DNA of 64,000 nucleotides from Hymenobacter translucens (GCF_020685205.1 NZ_JAJERB010000004.1:124001-188000), one strand, 5' to 3'. Shown: positions 1 through 8,189, counted from the first letter of the stretch. Made by a program: numbers and translations. The notes: a model not told the origin generated them from the sequence alone.

Positions 1-705
1 ATTGAAGAACCGGAGCAGGGGCGGAATGCCTGTGGATACCCAGGCCATCAGTGACATCAGCGCATACAAAAGCAGAATGCCGGAGAAAAGGTACGTGCTA
101 ACCATGATCCACTCGACGAAGTAGCGCCGCTGCCGCCAGAACATCAGCCATAGCGGAACCATCAGCAGCGGAATAAACAGGAAAACCAGGCTCTTGGAGT
201 AGCTGTGGGCCAGAGCGTCGAAGGCCGGGGCAAAGGTTTCGTAGGCAGTGCCGGTCCGGGTAAGGTGCGCTTCGACCAGGCGCTGGGCAAACCGGTTAAA
301 CCCGTTCAGGGAGTGCAGCTGGCTTTGCAGCCCTGACTCGAACGGGCTGAAGTGCGACACGCTGGCCAGCAGGTAGAACAGCAGGTTGGTAATCAGGAAC
401 AGCTGCACCGGCGGGGCGTGCCGCACACGCCGGCCCAGCAGCCACTCCGCCGCTAGCAGGCCCGGCCGCCGGAGCTGGGTCCACAGGTCACGCAGTACCC
501 GCAGGTCGAAGTGCGTAACGGTGTCGATGGTGTGCTCCAGGAAGTGCTTGAGGGCGTAGTCGTGGCGGTGCAGGCGCTTTTCGCCGCAGGCGTGGCAGTA
601 GGCCCCGGCCAGCCCGGTGCCGCAGCTGACGCAGGCTTCCGGCGCCGGCGCGGCAGATGAGGTGGTGGAAGCAGCGGGTGGGTGCGTCAGCGTCGGGGTT
701 TCCAT
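1..705 (-). CDS. DUF3667 domain protein, partial (C-terminus off the left edge)
   Basis: The reading frame is open from the ATG at 705 to the window edge (235 codons, no stop). A zinc-ribbon-like motif, CxxC-x8-CxxC (C25, C28, C37, C40), is followed by a basic segment and hydrophobic, probably membrane-spanning stretches. This is the arrangement of the DUF3667 family, which is common in Bacteroidota and has no established function. The start was chosen because it begins just upstream of the cysteine motif. The gene is divergent from the DsbA-like gene. Family assignment rests on the motif and architecture only. Confidence 0.7.
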   Translation of the reverse strand, partial: METPTLTHPPAASTTSSAAPAPEACVSCGTGLAGAYCHACGEKRLHRHDYALKHFLEHTIDTVTHFDLRVLRDLWTQLRRPGLLAAEWLLGRRVRHAPPVQLFLITNLLFYLLASVSHFSPFESGLQSQLHSLNGFNRFAQRLVEAHLTRTGTAYETFAPAFDALAHSYSKSLVFLFIPLLMVPLWLMFWRQRRYFVEWIMVSTYLFSGILLLYALMSLMAWVSTGIPPLLRFFN

Positions 706-791
706 CAGAAGGCTGGTTGCCAGGATAAATCCGGTAAAAATTGCCCTTTCCCGGCCTTATTTCCTAGCTCTGGGCCGCTGGGCGCTGAAAC

Positions 792-822
792 TTGCACCGG
801 CCGGCGGCAGTAAAGACCTTTG
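792..822 (+). promoter_or_regulatory. Bacteroidota-type promoter of the DsbA-like gene
   Basis: TTG at 792-794 is followed after 20 nt by GACCTTTG (815-822), a 7/8 match to the -7 consensus TAnnTTTG. The ATG at 829 is only 6 nt further on, so the predicted transcript has almost no 5' leader. Confidence 0.5.
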
Positions 823-828
823 CACGCC

Positions 829-1491
829 ATGGAAAACAACCCCGAGCTTCCCGAAGTCCTGTACATCTACGACCCGCTCTGCGGCTGGTGCTACGGCATG
901 AGCCCGGTCATCCGGCGCGTCAAGAACGCGTTTCGGGGGCGCATCACGGTATCGGTGCTGAGCGGCGGCATGGTTACCGGCGACCAGGTAGGTCCGATCC
1001 GGCAGATGTGGCCCTACATCAGCAGCGCCCTGCACAACGTGGAGCAGGCCACCGGCGTCACGTTCGGCGAAGCCTACCAGCAGCTCGGGGCCGAAGGCAG
1101 CTACATCCAGGACTCCGAGCCGCCCTGCCGGGCCCTGACGGTGTTCCGGCAGCTGGACCAGCAGAACCGGGCCATCGACTTTGCGCACGACATCCAGAAA
1201 GCCCTGTTTGAGCACGGCCACGATCTGAATGACTCAGTGGTGTACGAGGCCCTGGCCGCCGATTACGGCCTTGATGTAACGGAGTTTAGCCGGGAGCTGG
1301 CCCGGCCCGAAACGGCCACCGCTACCCGCCAGGAGTTTGCCGCGGTGGGCCGCATCGGCGTGCAGGGCTTCCCCACGGTCATTCTGCGCGTCGGGGCGCA
1401 GGGGTACGTGCTGGCCCGCGGCTTCCAGCCCTACGACCATTTCGCGGCCGGGCTGGAGCAGGCCCTGCAGGACCTGGCCGACGGTAAATAA
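829..1491 (+). CDS. DsbA family (FrnE-like) oxidoreductase
   Basis: A 220-residue thioredoxin-fold protein with the redox motif C18-G-W-C21 close to the N-terminus and no signal peptide. This matches the cytoplasmic DsbA-like/FrnE group (related to 2-hydroxychromene-2-carboxylate isomerases). Members carry out dithiol-disulfide exchange, and some contribute to oxidative stress tolerance. A TTG nine bases upstream (820) is in frame, but ATG 829 is preferred because the TTG lies inside the predicted -7 element. The stop is 3 bp from the stop of the convergent lipoprotein gene. The substrate is unknown. Confidence 0.8.
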   Translation: MENNPELPEVLYIYDPLCGWCYGMSPVIRRVKNAFRGRITVSVLSGGMVTGDQVGPIRQMWPYISSALHNVEQATGVTFGEAYQQLGAEGSYIQDSEPPCRALTVFRQLDQQNRAIDFAHDIQKALFEHGHDLNDSVVYEALAADYGLDVTEFSRELARPETATATRQEFAAVGRIGVQGFPTVILRVGAQGYVLARGFQPYDHFAAGLEQALQDLADGK

Positions 1492-1494
1492 AAT

Positions 1495-2136
1495 TTAGCC
1501 GCCGAAGGAGCCCAGACGCACCACCTGCTTTTTCAGGGGCGACCAGGCAATGCGCCGCCGCTCCTCCTTGCCCACGAGGTACTCGAAGCTCACGGCGTCG
1601 GCGCGCTGCTTGAGGTCGTCCCAGGTGGGGCGCTCCAGCTCCCCGTTTCGGTAGGCTTCGCCGGGGCTGATGGCAGGCCGGTGAAAGTTCTGGTCGGCGA
1701 AAAAGCTGTCCATCCGCCGCCGGATAAAGGCTTCGCGCTGAGCCGGCGTGGCCGACGGCGTCTTGAGCTCATACACCAGCGCGGCCTCCAGGTCGGCGGC
1801 GGGCAGGGCCTCGCGGAAGATTACCTGGCCGGCGTGGTCGGTGATGGTAAACGTGGCCTCGCCTTCGAGCACCGACGGGCCGCGCAGCTGCAGCGTAAAC
1901 AGGTCGGGCGTGCCGGGAGAGGAGAAGACGTGGCGCCGGCGCACGGTTTTAAGCGTATCGGAGTGGGCATCAACCTGGGAAGCCCCGGCGGTGTCGAGCG
2001 GCTCTACGGCCACGGGAGCAGGCGGGGCGGTGGTAGTCGGGGCCTCTTCGTTGCGGGAAGAATCGGGGGCCGAGCAGGCAGCCAGCAGCGCCACCGGCAA
2101 GGCCAGCAAAAGAGTTGTGCGCATAGCGGGTTTCAT
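1495..2136 (-). CDS. hypothetical lipoprotein
   Basis: A 213-residue protein with a signal peptide ending in a lipobox (LLAAC, C21), a Pro/Thr/Ala-rich linker and a mixed alpha/beta C-terminal part. It is expected to be lipid-anchored in the envelope. I do not recognise the domain. ATG 2136 gives a normal lipoprotein signal; an in-frame ATG at 2124 would give a slightly shorter one. The frame stays open further upstream through the UbiA gene, but that extension runs through the prenyltransferase and lacks a sensible N-terminus. It is 41 bp downstream of the UbiA gene on the same strand. Confidence 0.65.
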   Translation of the reverse strand: MKPAMRTTLLLALPVALLAACSAPDSSRNEEAPTTTAPPAPVAVEPLDTAGASQVDAHSDTLKTVRRRHVFSSPGTPDLFTLQLRGPSVLEGEATFTITDHAGQVIFREALPAADLEAALVYELKTPSATPAQREAFIRRRMDSFFADQNFHRPAISPGEAYRNGELERPTWDDLKQRADAVSFEYLVGKEERRRIAWSPLKKQVVRLGSFGG

Positions 2137-2177
2137 TAAGCTACGGAAGACTAGTATACGCCCGGCGGTTTCAGGCC

Positions 2178-3059
2178 CTACAGGGAACGAAGCAGCAGAA
2201 TGGCTATGAATGCTCCGCTCATACACAGCGACGATACCTGATTCATCTGCATGGTATGCTCGAAGTCGGCGGCGGCGGGGTTGCGCCACACCTGCCACAC
2301 CCAGCGGCTGAACAGAAAAACGACCGGGCCGGTAGCCACCAGAAAAATCAGCAGACTGCGGGTTTCCTGACGCAGCAGATACGCCAGGGCCAGCACCGAA
2401 GCTCCTACCAGTAAACCCACCCCGGCAAAGACGAACGTGCCCCGGATGCCCAGCACCAGGCTCAGCGTCTGGTCGCCGCGCTGCCGGTCTTCCTGGTGCT
2501 GGTATACCTGCGTCAGCGGATAGGATCCGCACAGAAACAGCGTGCTCACCAAAGCCAGCAGCAGGTTGGTGGGCTCCCGCAGCTGGGCCAGGTCCGCGCC
2601 CGTGCCCAGCTGGGTGAGCAGAAAGGTAAAGGCGCCCTGAAATACGACCACGACGGCCGTGCTGATGAGCGGATACTTTTTCAGGCGGATGCCCTCGTAG
2701 CTGTAGGCTTTCGAGACGAGCAGGTACACGAGCAGGCCGGCGGCAAACCACGGGGAAAGCAGCAGGGCGCCGAGCAACGCCAGTGCGTCAAACAGCCAGA
2801 CCAGGTGAATCAGCTCCTCCGACACCTTGGGCGGCTGCTTCAGGCCCCCGATGCTGCCCTCGTCCCGGTCGTAGTAGGAGTTGTAGCCGTTGGAAGCCGG
2901 ATACGCCAGCAGGTGCAGCACCACAAACACGCCCAGAGCCCGCCAGGGGCTGAACGGCTGCGGCAGGGCGCTGAGGCCAAACCAGAACACCGGCATCAGG
3001 TACACCGAAAACGGTATCCGCAGCAGGGGCAGGGCGTTTTTATAATTAGTAATTGACAA
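2178..3059 (-). CDS. UbiA family prenyltransferase
   Basis: A 293-residue polytopic membrane protein with both aspartate-rich motifs of the UbiA superfamily: N57-x2-N60-x3-D64-x-D66 and D191-x4-D196. These bind Mg-prenyl diphosphate and catalyse prenyl transfer to an acceptor in the membrane. The acceptor cannot be told from sequence. The start is odd. An in-frame stop lies directly before the TTG at 3059, and both TTG and the first residues are encoded by an AATTNNN heptad array, so the native N-terminus may have been replaced. The related segment begins around residue 9. A SAM methyltransferase gene lies upstream across the repeat. Confidence 0.85.
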   Translation of the reverse strand: MSITNYKNALPLLRIPFSVYLMPVFWFGLSALPQPFSPWRALGVFVVLHLLAYPASNGYNSYYDRDEGSIGGLKQPPKVSEELIHLVWLFDALALLGALLLSPWFAAGLLVYLLVSKAYSYEGIRLKKYPLISTAVVVVFQGAFTFLLTQLGTGADLAQLREPTNLLLALVSTLFLCGSYPLTQVYQHQEDRQRGDQTLSLVLGIRGTFVFAGVGLLVGASVLALAYLLRQETRSLLIFLVATGPVVFLFSRWVWQVWRNPAAADFEHTMQMNQVSSLCMSGAFIAILLLRSL

Positions 3060-3220
3060 TTAGTAATTAAGAATTGAGGGTGGAGAAAAGTTTGGGCTGC
3101 AAAAGGTGAGTAAAAGCCGCAAATAGAGTCAGCCGGTGCTTAGCCAGGCTGACTTTCAATTCATGCTACTGACATGTTAGGCTGATTCAATTCTTAATTG
3201 CTGATTCTTAATTATTCATT
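3044..3220. repeat. inverted pair of AATTNNN heptad arrays (element A1)
   Basis: The left array (3044-3078) has five consecutive 7-bp units, each starting AATT. The right array (3187-3220) has five such units on the other strand. A 13-bp core is perfectly inverted (3065-3077 against 3187-3199). A spacer of about 108 bp separates them. The element fills the gap between two minus-strand genes. It supplies the UbiA start codon and the last two residues and stop of the methyltransferase. Confidence 0.8.
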
Positions 3221-4009
3221 AAAAATAGGCCAGCCCACCAGATACGTAACCTGGGACCCGGACCAGTGCTTCACCTTGCCGGCCTGCCAGTGGAACTGAC
3301 CGGCGGGGTCGGCGGCGCGGGCCAGGGCCAGGAGCTGGTCGGGCGGGTACATGCGCAGAATGGACACGGTACCGTCCCAGATGGTAAACAGCGGAATCAG
3401 CGGGATGATGTAAGTGAAGAACAGCCGGCTCAGGCGGAAGGGCCGCATAAAGGGCGTCGCCAGCAGCTGGAGCACCGGCAGAATCGTCCATGCCAGCAGG
3501 ATTTCGTGCCAGTGCTTGCCGGCGCCTTCGAAAATGCCGATACCGGCTTTTTGCCGGACGGCATCCGCCAGCAGCGCCTCGGCGGCAGCGGGGGGGAAGT
3601 GGTGGAAGGCGGAAAACACCGTCCGGAAGCCGGTTAGGTTTGCCGGCACATTCAGGGCGTCCACGGGCGCGGGGGCAAGGCCAAGCAAACCCTGGGTGCG
3701 CCGGGCCAGCAGCTCCCAGGCGGCGGGCTGGGGGTAGAGGTCGGTGAGGGTGACGCGCAGATCGGCCAGCCCGGGCTGCTTTTGCAGTGTAAGCGCCACG
3801 CCTTCGGTACCGCCCCCCGCCCCTGCGCACAGCTCCAGTAAATGCTGCTGGCCGGTGGCTTCCAGAGCTTCTTGCAACAAAGGCACGATGGGCTGGTAGA
3901 TGCCCAGGTGGCTGATCATAAAGCGCAGGTAGTCCATCATGCCTGCCCGGATGACGCCGGGAAAGCAGGGCAGGTCTTCAAATTCGAATAGCTGGAGCCG
4001 AAGGCGCAT
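3212..4009 (-). CDS. class I SAM-dependent methyltransferase
   Basis: A 265-residue protein with the SAM-binding motif I (LELCAGAGGG) near residues 58-67 and an acidic motif II (TLTDLYP). A hydrophobic C-terminal third (about 170-225) suggests membrane association. It probably methylates a small hydrophobic molecule. UbiA enzymes and methyltransferases are often paired in lipid or quinone-like modification, so the neighbouring prenyltransferase is suggestive, not proof. The last two residues and the stop codon fall inside the heptad array, so the original C-terminus may differ. Confidence 0.75.
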   Translation of the reverse strand: MRLRLQLFEFEDLPCFPGVIRAGMMDYLRFMISHLGIYQPIVPLLQEALEATGQQHLLELCAGAGGGTEGVALTLQKQPGLADLRVTLTDLYPQPAAWELLARRTQGLLGLAPAPVDALNVPANLTGFRTVFSAFHHFPPAAAEALLADAVRQKAGIGIFEGAGKHWHEILLAWTILPVLQLLATPFMRPFRLSRLFFTYIIPLIPLFTIWDGTVSILRMYPPDQLLALARAADPAGQFHWQAGKVKHWSGSQVTYLVGWPIFNE

Positions 4010-4054
4010 GAATAGGGGAGTAGGCTCTACCGGAGCCGGGTTACTGCAAGCTTA

Positions 4055-4547
4055 CTAAGCCAGGGGCATTTTGTTTTGCGGCCGCGTTGTGTGCTTCGCG
4101 CCCGGCCCAAATAAAACGGTGCGGTAACGCCAGCCAGTTACGGCCAGACCAGCCAGCAGGTAAGGAATTGCGGCCACTGGGAAATACAGAAAGGGTTCAA
4201 GTTTGGACGGCTGCGGGAAAAAGGGTGTTTTGGCCGGCTTGGTCAGCAAGGCTACCGCCAGGGCAGGCAGACACAAAGACAGACACCGCGTAGGCCACCA
4301 GAATCAGCCCGGTAGTTCCTGTCAGCCGCCGGCGCTGCGTAGCTTGGTGAACGGCCCGGTGCAAACCCAGGCGGAGCAGGAAGGCCCCGGGCACCGAGCT
4401 TACGGTGGCCGCCACGGCAATACAAATTGATAGGGTCAGCAGCGTAGCGTCGACCGGGCGGGCGTCCGACGTTTCAGGTTCCGTTAATGAAGCGAATAAG
4501 ATAATCAGCGGGTAGACCAGAGTTCCGGCCAACAGGTTTTTCCCCAA
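4055..4547 (-). pseudogene. frameshifted small membrane protein
   Basis: Two overlapping minus-strand frames together read as one polytopic membrane protein of about 160 residues. The first (4547 down to about 4275) gives two or three hydrophobic helices. The second (from about 4276 to 4055) continues with another hydrophobic pair. Joining them near 4275-4280, at a TTTGTG run, requires a +1 shift. Past that point the first frame turns polar and stops at 4197. There is no ATG; TTG at 4547 is the first usable start. It may be a decayed gene or a sequencing error. The family is not recognised. Confidence 0.45.
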
Positions 4548-4650
4548 AGTTCCAGGGATGCAACTGATTTAGACGAATTGAGCATACGAATCGGCCTTAT
4601 TCAGAAAAAATATGCAGCCTCAATGATACAAACCCACCGGCTTCTACGTT

Positions 4651-4667
4651 ACTTTGCAGCACAAAGC
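4651..4667. promoter_or_regulatory. palindromic operator ACTTTG-N5-CAAAG, site 1
   Basis: A 17-bp near-perfect palindrome with arms ACTTTG and CAAAGC, 11 bp before the ATG at 4679. It overlaps a -7-like sequence (TTACTTTG, 4649-4656). The same palindrome recurs upstream of the DUF4173 gene (5685). The winged-helix regulator encoded between them is the likely ligand. Confidence 0.55.
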
Positions 4668-4678
4668 ACTCTGAAAGC

Positions 4679-5371
4679 ATGAAGCCAGCCGTCGACCCAT
4701 TAGCCCAGCTCACCGAGATTCGCGCCATCATGGAGCGGTCCTCGCGGTTTATTTCCCTCAGCGGCCTCTCGGGCGTAGGGGCCGGGGTGGTGGCACTGGC
4801 GGGCGCGGCGTTTGGACATTGGTACCTGCACAACCAGTTCGAAGGAGCCGGTAGGGGCGGGGAGTACGGCAGTTCCGTCGTCGATGCCTCCGGGTTTGTG
4901 CGCCTGATGGAAGGCTCCGAGGCCGACCGGCTGGCCACGCTGCCGTTTCTGCTGGCGCTGGCCGTGGGCATTGCCGCCCTGGCCACGGTAGTAGCCTTCT
5001 GGTTTACCCGTCGCCGGGCCCGGCGCGAGGGGCTGCCGCTGTGGGGCGCCGTGTCGCGCCGCCTGTTCTGGAGCATGGCCGTACCCCTGGTGGTGGGCGG
5101 GCTGTTCTGCATCCAGCTTTACCTGCGCGGGGCCGCCGGGCTGGTGGTGCCGGCCATGCTGCTGTTCTACGGTCTGGCGCTGCTCAACGCCAGCAAGTAC
5201 ACCGTCGACGAAATAAAGCTGCTGGGCATTAGCCTGCTGGCGCTGGGGCTGGTGGCCGGTTTGCTGCCCAACTATGCTTTCCTGTTCTTTGCCCTCGGTT
5301 TCGGGTTTGGCCACATCGGTTACGGCCTGATCATGTACAACCGCTACGAACGTACGCCCCGCCCGCAGTGA
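4679..5371 (+). CDS. hypothetical membrane protein paired with a winged-helix regulator
   Basis: A 230-residue protein with a short cytoplasmic N-terminus and about six predicted transmembrane helices. The second loop (about 55-80) is polar and Gly-rich, and a basic RRRARR cluster follows the second helix. I know no defined function. It overlaps the next gene by 4 nt (GTGA), so translational coupling to the regulator is likely. This membrane protein plus small winged-helix protein arrangement recurs in Bacteroidota, which suggests that the pair works as a sensing or feedback unit. The palindrome just upstream implies autoregulation. Confidence 0.65.
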   Translation: MKPAVDPLAQLTEIRAIMERSSRFISLSGLSGVGAGVVALAGAAFGHWYLHNQFEGAGRGGEYGSSVVDASGFVRLMEGSEADRLATLPFLLALAVGIAALATVVAFWFTRRRARREGLPLWGAVSRRLFWSMAVPLVVGGLFCIQLYLRGAAGLVVPAMLLFYGLALLNASKYTVDEIKLLGISLLALGLVAGLLPNYAFLFFALGFGFGHIGYGLIMYNRYERTPRPQ

Positions 5372-5661
5372 AGCACCTCATCCATACCCTCAATAAGGCG
5401 TTCGACAACCGCGTGCGGCTGGGCGTGATGGCCGTGCTGATGGCCAATGACTCGGTGAGCTTCAATGAGCTGAAGGAAGCCCTGGATCTGACCGACGGCA
5501 ACCTCGCCAGCCACGTTGCGGCCCTCGAAAAGGCCGAGTACGTGCAGGTCACCAAGCAGTTTGTGGGCAAGAAGCCAAATACCACCTACTCGGCCACGGA
5601 TGCGGGAAAAACGGCCTTCAAAGACCACCTGACAGCCCTGGAAAAATTGCTGCGCAGCTGA
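5368..5661 (+). CDS. winged helix-turn-helix transcriptional regulator
   Basis: A 97-residue single-domain protein. The recognition-helix region lies around residues 35-52, followed by a beta wing containing K-x-F-x-G-K-K-P-N-T-x-Y. This is the small HTH_34/ArsR-MarR-like fold. The start is GTG at 5368, overlapping the stop of the previous gene. The protein has no ligand domain, so any signal may come from the coupled membrane protein. Two copies of ACTTTG-N5-CAAAG flank this gene pair (4651 and 5685) and are its probable operators. That link is inference from position and symmetry. Confidence 0.8.
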   Translation: MKHLIHTLNKAFDNRVRLGVMAVLMANDSVSFNELKEALDLTDGNLASHVAALEKAEYVQVTKQFVGKKPNTTYSATDAGKTAFKDHLTALEKLLRS

Positions 5662-5684
5662 GGCGCCCTTTTTTTTGTCTTATC

Positions 5685-5701
5685 ACTTTGAAACACAAAG
5701 T
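5685..5701. promoter_or_regulatory. palindromic operator ACTTTG-N5-CAAAG, site 2
   Basis: A 17-bp perfect palindrome with arms ACTTTG and CAAAGT around AAACA, 25 bp before the DUF4173 start. It matches site 1 at 4651 in arm sequence and spacing. It lies just after the regulator gene and a T-rich stretch (5669-5677). Confidence 0.55.
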
Positions 5702-5726
5702 TCTTTTTAAATAAAACCTCTCATCT

Positions 5727-7364
5727 ATGACCACTTATTCTGCCCTGGCGCCGGCCGCCACCCGCCCGGCCGCCCCGCCGCTCACGATTCTGCAAAAGGT
5801 GCTGCTCCTGCTGGGCGCGGTCCTGTTCGACGGCCTGTTCTGGGAGCAGCGCGCCGCCCTGAACATGCTGCTCTTTACGCTCTTCGTCGTGGCGGCCGTG
5901 CTGGCCGGCCTGCCGCGGCACGCCCCGCAGTGGCGCTCGGGCTACTTCTGGCTGACGCTCGGCGGCACCGCGCTCAGCGCCCTGATGGTGGCCGTGTACG
6001 GCTCCAGCGCCGCGCTGCTCGCGTGCTGGGCTTCCCTGACGGCCTGGCTGGGCTACGTCAACCAGCCCAAGCTGAAGCTGGTCGGCTTTGCCTTGCTGAC
6101 GGGCTTAGGCAACGTCTGGAACGCCGCTGACCGGCTGCTGCAGCTGGTGCGGGTGCCTCACAACCTGAGCGGGCAGATGAGCCGCTCGCGCTATTATGGC
6201 CGCCTGCTGCTTTTGCCGCTCGGTGCCCTGCTGCTGTTCCACTTCCTGTTCGTGCTGGCGAATCCCCGCTACGCCGCTTTCACCGGCCGCCTGCTCACGT
6301 TGCTGGGCAACATCCTTACCCGCATTTTCGCCCATCTTTCCGTGCCCCACCTGCTGTTTATGCTGCTGGGGCTGCTGCTCACGGCCGGGGCGCTGCTGAT
6401 CCTACCCCTGCATTTCTTTACCGACCAGGAATCGGCCTTCGGAGAGTTTGTGCGCCGGCAGCGCGACCGGGTGGCATCCTTCGCCGTGCCCCGGCCCGAC
6501 TTTCGCACCCAGACGTTCCGGGTGCTGGACCTGCGCAAGGAGTACCAGATTGCCCTGGCCATGCTGGCTTTGGTAAACCTGCTGCTGCTCGTCGTCAACG
6601 CCATCGACATCCGCTGGCTGTGGTTTGGCTTCGTGCCCGCCCCGGGCTTCGACCTGACGCAGTTTGTGCACGAGGGCACCTATGTGCTGATCCTGAGCAT
6701 CCTGGTGGCCATGGCCATTGTGCTGCGGTTTTTTCGGCGCAACCTTAATTTCTACCAGGCCGGGCTGCCTGCCCTGCGCTGGGCCGCCACGATCTGGATT
6801 GTGCAAAACATGGTGCTGGCCGGGTCGGTGGGGCTGCGCAACTACTACTACATCGTGCACACCGGGCTGGCCTACAAGCGCATCGGCGTCTACGGCTTCC
6901 TGCTGCTGACGTTGTTTGGCCTGATTACGATTCTGCTGAAGATCTGGCAGCAACGCTCGGCTTACTCCCTGGTGCGGCTCAATACCCTGGCCGCCTACGC
7001 CGTGATGCTGCTTTTCGCGGTGGGCAACTGGGAAGCGTGGATGGTGCGCTACAACCTGCAGCCCCGGTTCCGGCAGGTCGACTATGGCTTTCTGCTCGAC
7101 ATGCCCGACCGGATTCTGCCCCAGCTGGCTGCCCGGGAAGCTTCCCTGACCGGCCGCGCGCTGAACCGCGACAATGGCTACGGCCGCTGGGAAACCCTGC
7201 CCCTGGGCGAGGCCCGGTATCACCTCCACGCCCGCATCCGCGCCTTTCAGGCCCAGCAAGGCCGGCGGAGCTGGCTTAGCTACACCTGGGCCGACTACCA
7301 GGCCGCCCGCTACTTCGACGCCCACCCCGCCACCGACGTTCGCTATGCTGCAGTTTGCCATTAG
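5727..7364 (+). CDS. DUF4173/DUF4153-type membrane protein
   Basis: A 545-residue protein with about ten to twelve transmembrane helices and an early DGLFWEQ segment typical of the DUF4173 (DUF4153-related) family. The C-terminal 100 residues are soluble and polar. The biochemical role is unknown. The gene follows the winged-helix regulator and carries its own copy of the shared palindrome, so it is likely co-regulated with the pair upstream. ATG 5727 follows an A/T-rich leader typical of this genome. It overlaps the next small gene by 20 nt. Confidence 0.75.
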   Translation: MTTYSALAPAATRPAAPPLTILQKVLLLLGAVLFDGLFWEQRAALNMLLFTLFVVAAVLAGLPRHAPQWRSGYFWLTLGGTALSALMVAVYGSSAALLACWASLTAWLGYVNQPKLKLVGFALLTGLGNVWNAADRLLQLVRVPHNLSGQMSRSRYYGRLLLLPLGALLLFHFLFVLANPRYAAFTGRLLTLLGNILTRIFAHLSVPHLLFMLLGLLLTAGALLILPLHFFTDQESAFGEFVRRQRDRVASFAVPRPDFRTQTFRVLDLRKEYQIALAMLALVNLLLLVVNAIDIRWLWFGFVPAPGFDLTQFVHEGTYVLILSILVAMAIVLRFFRRNLNFYQAGLPALRWAATIWIVQNMVLAGSVGLRNYYYIVHTGLAYKRIGVYGFLLLTLFGLITILLKIWQQRSAYSLVRLNTLAAYAVMLLFAVGNWEAWMVRYNLQPRFRQVDYGFLLDMPDRILPQLAAREASLTGRALNRDNGYGRWETLPLGEARYHLHARIRAFQAQQGRRSWLSYTWADYQAARYFDAHPATDVRYAAVCH

Positions 7365-7578
7365 CCTCGGAATGGTGCTGCTCTGCGGGGGCGGAGTGGC
7401 CATGCTGGCCGTGCTGCTGGGCTGGCAGGAGCAGGCGGCGGCTCCCGACGTGCGCCGGCAGCGCCTGTTGCTGCTGGTGCCGGCCGCCAGCGGCGTGCTG
7501 GCCCTGCTGCTGCTCGCCGTGTTCGTGCTCATGATGCTCTGGTCGCCGCAGGGCGCTGATCTGCTGGCAAGCCTGTAA
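7345..7578 (+). CDS. small two-helix membrane protein
   Basis: A 77-residue protein with two hydrophobic helices (about 4-26 and 45-68) separated by a charged loop containing RRQR. It starts at ATG 7345 inside the end of the DUF4173 gene in another frame, so coupled translation is likely. The same frame is open further upstream, but only as an antiphase reading of DUF4173. No family is recognised. Operonic position is the main reason to believe it. Confidence 0.5.
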   Translation: MLQFAISLGMVLLCGGGVAMLAVLLGWQEQAAAPDVRRQRLLLLVPAASGVLALLLLAVFVLMMLWSPQGADLLASL

Positions 7579-7595
7579 GGAAGAAGCTTTTGCCA

Positions 7596-8123
7596 ATGAC
7601 CGACCCTCTCCCGCGCCAGCTGCCCCAACCCGTAACCTTGAACTTCTACCAGCGCCTGGTCCGCCAGTTGATTGCAGCGGCCTTCAACCATGTACTGATA
7701 CCAGCCTTATGGTGGCTCTACGGACCCCAGGACACCCAGGCCCTGGGCGACTACCTGCCCCGGCTGCCCATCGGGACGCTGGGCCGGGGCGTGGCCGACC
7801 TGCTGGTCCGGCACGAGCTGCAGCTTATTCCGCACTACCAGGACCACGACCTCAAGCACGTGCTGCTGGGCTACGACATGACGTCGGAAGACGAGCTCCG
7901 GCTTAAAGCTTTTATGCTCGGTAACGGCGACTGGTCCCTGGCCTGCCTGGGGCTGCTGGCGTTTGCCCTGCTCACTCCCGAGCTCTGGCCCGGCTTGTAC
8001 CTGCACTACCGCCGGGGCCGGCGCACCCAGTCGGTCGTGCACTGGCGGCTGGCAGATTATGCTGCTGAGTCAGTGGAAGCCCTGCGTTACCAGATCGGCT
8101 TCTACGAAGCGCAGGAAAACTGA
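7596..8123 (+). CDS. Coq4 family protein
   Basis: A 175-residue protein carrying the Coq4 metal-binding signature HDxxH-x11-E exactly (H84, D85, H88, E100). Coq4 organises or catalyses a step of ubiquinone ring modification in mitochondria and some bacteria. Bacteroidota generally use menaquinone, so the role here is unclear and may be a different quinone- or lipid-related function. ATG 7596 is preferred to TTG 7590; AAGGAAG lies about 12 nt upstream. A hydrophobic stretch near 113-130 suggests membrane association. It is 17 bp after the small membrane gene and probably in the same operon. Confidence 0.75.
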   Translation: MTDPLPRQLPQPVTLNFYQRLVRQLIAAAFNHVLIPALWWLYGPQDTQALGDYLPRLPIGTLGRGVADLLVRHELQLIPHYQDHDLKHVLLGYDMTSEDELRLKAFMLGNGDWSLACLGLLAFALLTPELWPGLYLHYRRGRRTQSVVHWRLADYAAESVEALRYQIGFYEAQEN

Positions 8124-8189
8124 CTTAACTGCCGCCTTGCCAGTCACAGCCATCAGGCTGACAATCTTCAACCCTTATGCCCGTATCCT

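Noticed and set aside
1495..2751. 418-residue version of the lipoprotein reading through the UbiA gene
   Set aside because: The N-terminal half overlaps the UbiA gene in another frame and is low-complexity; the lipobox-containing start at 2136 explains the gene.
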